Assembly: GCA_002413455.1 (NCBI GenBank)
Contig: DHXA01000245.1
Span: 1 to 12,607 of the forward strand
DNA length: 12,607 nt
Origin: Rhodanobacter sp. UBA5168
GTDB taxonomy: Bacteria > Pseudomonadota > Gammaproteobacteria > Xanthomonadales > Rhodanobacteraceae
Direction: 5' to 3'
Both the position numbers and the translations under genes were made by a program. The notes under the pieces are model-generated. The model was not told the origin of the DNA, did not search any database, and saw only the letters and a list, made by a program, of their open reading frames with translations. Shown in pieces: positions 7,257 through 12,607 of the stretch (within the stretch, counting starts at the first letter, position 1; the number at the start of each line of letters is the position of its first letter).

Positions 7257-10200
7257 TCAGTTTCCGCGGGGCGGATCCGAATCGAAAGACCGCACGCCAT
7301 TGCCGGTCGAGGTGGCAGTTGGTGTATCGCCATCCAGCTTGTCGCCGAGCAGACGCCGCACCACCACGTAGAACACCGGGATCAGCAACACGCCGAGGAA
7401 GGTGGCGAACAGCATGCCGCCGATCACGCCGGTGCCGATCGCATGACGCGCGTTGGCGCCGGCGCCGCTGGAAATGAACAGCGGAAACACGCCGAGGATG
7501 AACGCCAGCGAGGTCATCAGGATCGGCCGCAGCCGCAGCCGGGCCGCAGTGACCACCGCGTCGCGCAGGGTCTTGCCGGCTTGTTGTTGCTCCACCGCGA
7601 ACTCGACGATCAGGATCGCGTTCTTCGCCGCCAGGCCGATCACCGTGATCAGGCCGATCTTGAAGTAGATGTCATCGGGCAGTCCGCGCAGCAGAGTGAA
7701 CACCACCGTGCCGAGCAGGCCCAGCGGCACCACGAGCAATACCGCGACCGGGATCGACCAGCTTTCGTACAACGCGGCCAGCGCCAGGAACACGATCACG
7801 ATCGACAGCACCATCAGCAGCGTGGCCGCATTGCCGGAAAGGATTTCCTGATACGACTGGCCGGTCCAGTCGAAACCGAAGCCCTTCGGCAGGTCGTTGC
7901 TGACGATCTTCTCCATCTCGTTCATCGCCTCGCCCGAGGCGTGTCCCGGCGCCGGGGAGCCGACGATCTCGACCGCCGAATAGCCGTTGTAGCGGGTCAG
8001 CGAAGGTGAAGAGACGTCCCAGCGCGTATGCACCACGTTCGACAGCGGGATCATCTGCGGCGTGTTGCTGCCGGTTGGCGTCGGGCCCGGGGTAAAGATG
8101 TGCTGCAGCGCTTCCGGCCCCATGCGGTAGGGCGCGTCTGCCTGCATGATCACGCGCTTGACGCGGCCGCCGTAGGTGAAGTCGTTGACGTAGACGGGCG
8201 CCAGCATGAGGCCGATCGCGTTGTAGATGTCGCCGACCTGCAGGCCCATCGCCTGTGCCTGCACGCGATCCACGTCCAGGTGCAGCTGCGGCGAGTCTTC
8301 CAGCGAGTTCGGACGCACCCCGGTCAGCAGCTTGTCCTGGCCGGCCTTGCCGAGCAGGGTGTTGCGTGCCTGGGTGAGCGCAGCGCGACCGGCGCCGCCA
8401 CGATCCTGCAGATACATGTCGAAGCCACCGAACTGGCCCAGTCCCTGCACCGTGGGGATGTTGGCCACGAAGATGCGCGCGTCGTGCACCTGCTGCATCT
8501 CGCCGTTCGCACGCTGGATGAACTGCGCGGCGGTCACGTCGCGCTTGGCCCAGTCCTTGAGCTTGATGAAGGCCATGCCGGCATTCTCGCCCGAGCCGAT
8601 GAAGCTGAAGCCGGTGACCTGCAGCACGCCTTCGACGGCACTATCCTTGTTCAGCACGTCGCGCATCTGTTTCATCACGACACTGGTGCGCTGCTTGGTG
8701 GCGCCGGGCGGCAGCTGGATCACCGCCAGCGCATAGCCCTGGTCTTCCTCGGGCAGGAAGCTGCCGGGCAGGCGGGTGAACAGGAAGCCGCCGAGCGCCG
8801 CGACCAGCACGAAGGCAAGCATCCAGCGTGGGGCATGCCGCACGGCGCCACCGATGTGGCCGGTATAGGTATGCGTGGTCCAACTGAAGAAGTCGTTGAA
8901 CTTGCGATAGACGATGTTCTTTTTCTTTTCGTGTTCCGGTTTCAGGAAGCTGGCGCAGAGCGCCGGAGTAAACGACAGCGCGAGGAACGCCGAGAAACCC
9001 ATCGACACGGCGATGGTCAGCGCGAACTGCTTGTAGATCACGCCGGTGGCGCCGGGTTGCAGCGACGACGGCACGAACACTGCCGCCAGCACCACGGTGA
9101 TCGCGACCACGGCGCCGGTGATCTGGCCCATCGCCTTGCGGGTGGCGTCCTTGGGCGACAGGTTTTCCTCGGTCATGATGCGTTCGACGTTCTCGATCAC
9201 CACGATCGCGTCGTCCACCACGATGCCGATGGCCAGCACCATGCCGAACAGGGTCAGCTGGTTGATCGTGAAGCCGAGCACCAGCATGCCCAGAAACGTG
9301 CCGAGCAGAGCGACGGGAATCACCAGGGTCGGGATGATGGTGGCGCGGATGTTCTGCAGGAACAGCAACATCACCAGGAACACCAGGATGATCGCCTCGA
9401 TCAGCGTGTGCATCACCTCGCTGATCGATATCTTGACGAAACGGGTGCTGTCGTACGGGCTGAACCAGCTCACGCCCTGCGGAAAGCTCGGTGCCAGTTC
9501 GTCCATCTTGGCGCGTACCGCGGTGGCCACATCAAGGGCGTTCGCGCCGGGCAGCAGCTGGATCGCGAACGCACCGATCGGCTTGCCGTCCCACTGGGTA
9601 TCGAAGCCGTAGCCGTTCGGGCCGAAGCTGATCCGGGCCACATCGCCAAGGGTGACCGTGGTGCCGTCGGTGTTGGCGTGCAGGATGATGCCGGCGAACT
9701 GCTCGGGCGTGGTGAAGCGGCCTTCGGTCGACACGGTGGCGCTGAAGCCGTGGCCCGGCAGTGCCGGATCGGCGCCCACCGAGCCGGCCGCGAACTGCAC
9801 GTTCTGCGCCTGGATCGCCGCAAGCACCTGGGTGGCTGACAGACCGTAACCCTGCAGCTTGTCCGGGTTCAGCCAGATCCGCATCGCGTATTCGGCACCG
9901 AACTGCTGGGTGCTGCCGACGCCGGGCACGCGGGAAATCTGTTCAAGCACCTGCGAGCCGACAATGTCGTTGAGCCGGTCCCGGTCGATGCTCGGGTTGT
10001 CGGATTTCAGCGCCACCACCATCAGGAAGCCAGCATTGGCCTTGGCCACCACGACGCCTTGCTGGGTCACCTCCGAGGGTAACCGCGGGGTGGCCAGGGC
10101 CACCTTGTTCTGCACCTGCACCTGCGCGATATCGGGGTCGGTGCCGGTTTCGAAGGTCAGCGTGATGCTGGCGCGGCCGTTGGAACTGGACGACGAATTG

Positions 10201-10433
10201 AAATACAACAGGTGGTCGATGCCGGTGAGCTGCTGTTCGATCACCTGGGTGACGGTCTTCTCGGTGGTGTCGGCGCTGGCGCCCGGATAGCTGGCGGACA
10301 CCGTGACCGATGGCGGGGCGATCGTCGGATACGACTCCACACCCAGGTTGAGGATGGCCAGTACGCCGCCCAGGGAAATCAGGATGGCGACCACCCAGGC
10401 GAAGATCGGGCGGTCGATGAAGAAACTCGGCAT
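7257..10433 (-). CDS. HAE1-family RND multidrug efflux pump, inner-membrane permease (AcrB/MexB type)
   Basis: A 1058-residue resistance-nodulation-division transporter that uses the proton gradient to expel drugs, detergents or solvents from the periplasm and inner membrane. Length and architecture match AcrB: TM1 at the N-terminus (PIFAWVVAILISLGG), two large periplasmic loops, and 12 membrane helices. The proton-relay residues are all present: D407 and D408 in GIVVDDAIVVIENVERIM, and K937 in GLAAKNAILIVEF. The DD motif separates it from CusA-type metal pumps, so it is probably not a copper exporter. The start at 10433 (MPSFFIDRP) is chosen over an upstream in-frame ATG at 10511 because it gives the canonical AcrB start, has a GGAG ribosome site, and follows the adaptor stop by 13 bp. 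It needs a TolC/OprM-type channel encoded elsewhere. Confidence 0.96.
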   Translation of the reverse strand: MPSFFIDRPIFAWVVAILISLGGVLAILNLGVESYPTIAPPSVTVSASYPGASADTTEKTVTQVIEQQLTGIDHLLYFNSSSSSNGRASITLTFETGTDPDIAQVQVQNKVALATPRLPSEVTQQGVVVAKANAGFLMVVALKSDNPSIDRDRLNDIVGSQVLEQISRVPGVGSTQQFGAEYAMRIWLNPDKLQGYGLSATQVLAAIQAQNVQFAAGSVGADPALPGHGFSATVSTEGRFTTPEQFAGIILHANTDGTTVTLGDVARISFGPNGYGFDTQWDGKPIGAFAIQLLPGANALDVATAVRAKMDELAPSFPQGVSWFSPYDSTRFVKISISEVMHTLIEAIILVFLVMLLFLQNIRATIIPTLVIPVALLGTFLGMLVLGFTINQLTLFGMVLAIGIVVDDAIVVIENVERIMTEENLSPKDATRKAMGQITGAVVAITVVLAAVFVPSSLQPGATGVIYKQFALTIAVSMGFSAFLALSFTPALCASFLKPEHEKKKNIVYRKFNDFFSWTTHTYTGHIGGAVRHAPRWMLAFVLVAALGGFLFTRLPGSFLPEEDQGYALAVIQLPPGATKQRTSVVMKQMRDVLNKDSAVEGVLQVTGFSFIGSGENAGMAFIKLKDWAKRDVTAAQFIQRANGEMQQVHDARIFVANIPTVQGLGQFGGFDMYLQDRGGAGRAALTQARNTLLGKAGQDKLLTGVRPNSLEDSPQLHLDVDRVQAQAMGLQVGDIYNAIGLMLAPVYVNDFTYGGRVKRVIMQADAPYRMGPEALQHIFTPGPTPTGSNTPQMIPLSNVVHTRWDVSSPSLTRYNGYSAVEIVGSPAPGHASGEAMNEMEKIVSNDLPKGFGFDWTGQSYQEILSGNAATLLMVLSIVIVFLALAALYESWSIPVAVLLVVPLGLLGTVVFTLLRGLPDDIYFKIGLITVIGLAAKNAILIVEFAVEQQQAGKTLRDAVVTAARLRLRPILMTSLAFILGVFPLFISSGAGANARHAIGTGVIGGMLFATFLGVLLIPVFYVVVRRLLGDKLDGDTPTATSTGNGVRSFDSDPPRGN

Positions 10434-10446
10434 GGTCTGCGCTCCG

Positions 10447-11634
10447 TTACTTGCCGCTCGGGGCGGTGCCCGGAGCGGTTGCTGCGGAAGCTGCGCCGGC
10501 GGGGGCGGCATGCCATGGGCTGGCCTTGGCCGGCGCGCCGTCCTTCACGTTCTGGATGCCCGACACCACCACCTGATCGCCGCTGGCGAGTCCGTCGGTG
10601 ATGACCCAGTTGCCGCCGTTCATGTCGGTGGTGGTGACGTCCTTGCGCTTGACCTTGCTGTCCGCGCCGACGGTCATCACGTAGGCACCCACGGTGTCAC
10701 GCTGCACGGCTTGCTGTGGAATCAGGAACACCTTGTGCTGCTGGCCGAGGTTGGCCTTCAGCGTCACGTACATGCCGGGCAGCAGGCTGTGCTTCGGATT
10801 GGGAATGGTGGCGCGCAGGTTGACCGAACCGGTCGCCGGGTTGACCGTGGTGTCGGAAAAATCCAGCACGCCGGGTTCGCCGTACGCGCTGCCATCGGGC
10901 AGGGTGACCTGCACGCTGGCCTTGTTCGTGTCGGCCAGGGTGACGTTGCCGGCGTTCTGCGCGCTGCGCATCTGCTCCAGCGCCGCCACGCTCATGGTGA
11001 AGTTCACGTACAGCGAGTCGATCTGGTCGACGGTGGTGAGCAAGGTGGCTTCGCCGTTGCCGACCAGGGCGCCTTCGGTGACCTGCTGCTGGCCGGCGCG
11101 GCCGTCGATCGGCGAGGTCACGTTGGCATAGCCCAGGTTGATGCGGGCACTCTGCACGTTGGCTTTGGCCGCCTGCACCGCGGCGGCCGAGTTGCGCTCG
11201 GCGGCCAACGCATTATCCAGATCCGACTTGGAGACGTAGCCCTTCGGCGCCAGCTCACGCACACGCTGCGCGGTGATCTTGTCATTGGTGTAGGTTGCCT
11301 GGGCCTGGCCCAGCGCAGCGGAACTGGCGGCCAGTACGGCTTTCAGCGGGGCCGGATCGATCTGGAACAACAGCTGGCCTTTCTTGACGTTGGTGCCTTC
11401 GTCGTAGGTGCGTTTGAGCAGCACGCCGGGTACGCGCGCACGCACGTCCGCACTGCGATACGGCGACAGCCGCCCGACCAGGTCGCGGGTCAATGGCGAA
11501 TTTTGCGGCTGCACCTCGATCACACCCACTTCCGGCGGCGGCATCGGCGGCGGCCCCTGTTCTTTGCCTTTGCAGGCGGCCAGCGCCAGCAGGCTCAGGC
11601 ACAAAAAGGGCGTGCTCAGTAACGAGGACTTCAT
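10447..11634 (-). CDS. RND efflux periplasmic adaptor lipoprotein (AcrA/MexA type)
   Basis: A 395-residue membrane-fusion protein that links the RND permease to an outer-membrane channel. The signal peptide ends in a lipobox LAAC with acylated Cys21, so it is anchored to the inner membrane from the periplasm. Then follow a beta-barrel strand region (VGVIEVQPQNSPL), a lipoyl half (ARVPGVLLKRTYDEGTNVKKGQLLFQID), an alpha-helical hairpin (about 95-165, Ala/Gln-rich), the second lipoyl half (ANVTSPIDGRAG), and the MacA/AcrA-like beta-barrel and membrane-proximal domains. The C-terminal tail is Ala/Pro-rich and low-complexity. A GGAG ribosome site precedes the ATG. It is the first gene of the two-gene operon. 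No TetR-type repressor gene sits upstream, unlike many acrAB or mexAB relatives. Confidence 0.95.
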   Translation of the reverse strand: MKSSLLSTPFLCLSLLALAACKGKEQGPPPMPPPEVGVIEVQPQNSPLTRDLVGRLSPYRSADVRARVPGVLLKRTYDEGTNVKKGQLLFQIDPAPLKAVLAASSAALGQAQATYTNDKITAQRVRELAPKGYVSKSDLDNALAAERNSAAAVQAAKANVQSARINLGYANVTSPIDGRAGQQQVTEGALVGNGEATLLTTVDQIDSLYVNFTMSVAALEQMRSAQNAGNVTLADTNKASVQVTLPDGSAYGEPGVLDFSDTTVNPATGSVNLRATIPNPKHSLLPGMYVTLKANLGQQHKVFLIPQQAVQRDTVGAYVMTVGADSKVKRKDVTTTDMNGGNWVITDGLASGDQVVVSGIQNVKDGAPAKASPWHAAPAGAASAATAPGTAPSGK

Positions 11635-11987
11635 GAGGGCTCCAGAACTTGCTTGATCGGGGAGTGGGGTATGGCAGGAAGCGGCACAGCAATTCCGGAA
11701 AGCAGATACTGCATCGCGACCTTCGTGTCGCGTGTCATAAGTTGACCGGCCGGCCAGTGCGTCTGACCGTCGGTGTACTTACGTACGGCCGCAGGGGCCA
11801 CGTCCGGTGCCTACGGCAACCAGACTACACCGGGCAGTTTACATTTCGTTGGCGATGGGAATCCAGCCATTGACAGGCCTCACTGCGTTTGAACAGCCGG
11901 GCGATGACTCCCGCAAGCGCGAAATCGAGTTGTTCGCATGCCATGCCATGGCGTGACGGACAACTCGTGGCGACAGGGATGCCGCGG
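11635..11987. other. Long intergenic region upstream of the efflux operon
   Basis: About 350 bp without a convincing gene. It holds a 6-bp perfect hairpin CGCGAC/GTCGCG (11715-11720 and 11727-11732) with a 6-base loop, a near-palindrome TGACCGGCCGGCCA (11743-11756), two TGACCG copies 21 bp apart (11743 and 11764), and GTAC-TTAC-GTAC (11775-11786). The efflux promoter must lie here on the minus strand, but no good -35/-10 pair stands out. The small symmetric elements are candidate binding sites for a regulator encoded elsewhere. A 39-codon minus-strand frame occupies 11825-11944. Confidence 0.5.
11825..11944 (-). CDS. Possible small protein or gene remnant (39 residues)
   Basis: The minus-strand frame beginning MACEQLDFALAGVIARLFKR and ending in a Cys-Pro-Val tail has a protein-like composition: mixed amphipathic residues with Phe, Trp and Cys. 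A neighbouring frame over the same DNA reads less naturally. It has no clear ribosome site, its third-position GC is lower than in the surrounding genes, and I recognise no family. It may be an unannotated small protein, the tail of a lost gene, or chance. Confidence 0.2.
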   Translation of the reverse strand: MACEQLDFALAGVIARLFKRSEACQWLDSHRQRNVNCPV

Positions 11988-12371
11988 TCAATGGTCGGGG
12001 CGCCAGCCCACCTCGATCAGGATGCGGCCCGGTGCCATGCAATAGAACATCCAGCCACCGCGGATCGCTTGCGGTGCATTCCGCAGTTCGGCCTCGGCCG
12101 CGCGCAGGCGTTCGTACAGCCGGTCCACGTCGGCTTTGTCCGGCAGGATGAAGCCGATGTGATAGGTGTTGGCGCCGATGCTGGCGGCATCGGCACCGCC
12201 GAACTTCGGTAGCGGGTGGCTGATGACCAGCTCCAGGCCGGCGCGATCCTGCAGGATCGCCAGCCCATCGCGACCGCGGGTCTCGATGTGTCGAAAACCG
12301 AAATGGTGGACAGGGAAGTCGCGTGTTGCTGCGACATCGGCGACGTGCAGGTCAAGATGATCCAAACGCAT
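11988..12371 (-). CDS. VOC (glyoxalase/bleomycin-resistance fold) family protein
   Basis: A 127-residue single-module vicinal-oxygen-chelate protein, probably a cytoplasmic metal-dependent enzyme or binding protein; the substrate is unknown. The fold is indicated by the start LDHLDLHVADVAATRDF, the HHFGFRHIE segment, NTYHIGFILPD in the second half, and ILIEVGW at the end. The usual metal ligands appear to be H5, H71 and E120. One module of this size would work as a dimer. A GGGAG ribosome site lies about 10 bases before the ATG. TTGACT (12411-12406) could be a -35 box but no matching -10 is seen. It is separated from the efflux operon by over 350 bp and is probably transcribed alone. Families such as glyoxalase I or fosfomycin resistance cannot be distinguished from sequence, and a generic name is safest. 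Confidence 0.88.
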   Translation of the reverse strand: MRLDHLDLHVADVAATRDFPVHHFGFRHIETRGRDGLAILQDRAGLELVISHPLPKFGGADAASIGANTYHIGFILPDKADVDRLYERLRAAEAELRNAPQAIRGGWMFYCMAPGRILIEVGWRPDH

Positions 12372-12389
12372 GTCAAAGGCTCCCGTCAG

Positions 12390-12540
12390 GTTGAACCCAC
12401 GTGAGAGTCAAGGGCGAATGCCTTGTCACAACACCCACGCGAGCGCCCGGCATATCGCCGGATCGTCGCCGTGGGTACTCGCGCATGGCGCGGAACAGAG
12501 CTTCTCGCCTGAAGGGAGAAGGGGACGGGCTTACCAAAAA
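12390..12540. repeat. Probable dispersed intergenic repeat
   Basis: This noncoding stretch contains the near-perfect palindrome CTTCTCgCCTgaAGGGAGAAG (12501-12521). In other frames on the minus strand it yields the strings MREYPRRRSGDMPGA and AFALDSHVGST. From memory these strings recur as spurious hypothetical proteins in many Xanthomonadales genomes, which points to a multicopy intergenic element. A 65-codon minus-strand frame (12373-12570) covers it but shows repeat-like, Arg/Pro-rich composition and is not called as a gene. Confidence 0.35.
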
Positions 12541-12555
12541 CGTCCCTGCCTTTTT
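12501..12555. other. Palindrome and hairpin cluster at the right edge
   Basis: Two inverted repeats are adjacent: CTTCTC/GAGAAG (12501-12506 and 12516-12521, with extra inner pairing) and GGGACG/CGTCCC (12522-12527 and 12541-12546). A run of five T follows at 12551-12555, four bases after the second arm. On the plus strand this could act as a weak terminator, but there is no plus-strand gene in the preceding 5 kb. It may instead be part of a repeat element. Confidence 0.3.
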
Positions 12556-12607
12556 CGACCCGCGGAGCATAAGCGAGTGCCGACAGGAAAGTCCAGAAAG
12601 TGCGGGC

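Noticed and set aside
8028..9839. A 603-codon open frame on the plus strand opposite the RND pump
   Set aside because: It lies antisense to a clearly conserved pump gene, has low-complexity His/Arg/Asp-rich content, and arises from the high GC third positions of the pump codons.
7257..10433. The pump as a CusA-type copper exporter linked to the cop operon
   Set aside because: The TM4 DD motif and overall sequence match HAE1 drug pumps; the genes are convergent with the copper operon and separated by a terminator.
10434..10511. An N-terminal extension of the RND pump
   Set aside because: It overlaps the end of the adaptor gene, is Pro/Ala-rich, and the canonical MPSFFIDRP start with its ribosome site lies at 10433.
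11649..11873. A 74-codon plus-strand frame in the efflux upstream region
   Set aside because: Composition is Arg/Gly-rich with no ribosome site or family resemblance; it spans the candidate regulatory elements.
12391..12411. A MerR-type operator upstream of the VOC gene (TTGA...TCAA around CACGTG)
   Set aside because: The outer arms and the CACGTG core do not share a centre of symmetry, and the sequence overlaps the suspected dispersed repeat.
12373..12570. A 65-codon minus-strand frame at the right edge
   Set aside because: It has Arg/Pro-rich composition, overlaps a palindrome, and reads as a translated intergenic repeat.

Overview
The window looks like chromosomal DNA from a GC-rich gammaproteobacterium, most likely Xanthomonadales (Rhodanobacter, Dyella or Xanthomonas relatives). 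This is an inference from the CopL-CopA-CopB gene order, the ArsR-methyltransferase fusion upstream of metH, the style of the proteins, and short intergenic palindromes and repeats that I associate from memory with that order. No RNA genes, CRISPR array or complete insertion sequence is visible.

Left part (1-2606): a minus-strand methionine-cycle operon carries an ArsR-type regulator fused to a SAM-dependent methyltransferase, followed by the first 82 codons of metH (cobalamin-dependent homocysteine methyltransferase), which runs off the left edge. A divergent, probably single-gene unit encodes a short-chain-type acyl-CoA dehydrogenase. The divergent intergenic region holds a good promoter and palindrome for the regulator, and a REP-like sequence.

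Middle (2607-7256): a plus-strand copper-resistance operon. copL (small Cys/His-rich protein) is followed by copA (Tat-exported multicopper oxidase), copB (outer-membrane copper protein, coupled to copA by an ATGA overlap) and a membrane-anchored cytochrome c. The cytochrome is followed, in another frame, by a Met/His-rich linker and the beginning of an NTF2/DUF4440-like domain. The sequence suggests that cytochrome and linker were once one reading frame, broken at a run of four G, and that the NTF2-like domain has lost its C-terminal part. A REP-like motif lies just downstream of the truncation.

Right part (7257-11634, minus strand): a two-gene HAE1-class RND efflux operon (lipoprotein adaptor, then inner-membrane pump) ends at a strong rho-independent terminator between it and the convergent copper operon. 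No outer-membrane channel or TetR-type regulator is next to it; a roughly 350-bp region with small dyads and repeats precedes it. Further right are a minus-strand VOC/glyoxalase-fold protein and a terminal 236-bp noncoding stretch that looks like a dispersed Xanthomonadales intergenic repeat.

Functionally the copper genes form one envelope system: CopL as sensor or accessory protein, CopA oxidising and binding periplasmic Cu(I), CopB in the outer membrane, and the cytochrome as a possible electron partner. The RND pair is a drug/solvent-type pump and not a metal (CusA-type) pump, so its adjacency to the copper genes need not mean shared function. The most noteworthy points are the broken cytochrome-NTF2 gene, the His-rich insertion in MetH, and the regulator-methyltransferase fusion with a palindrome at its own promoter.
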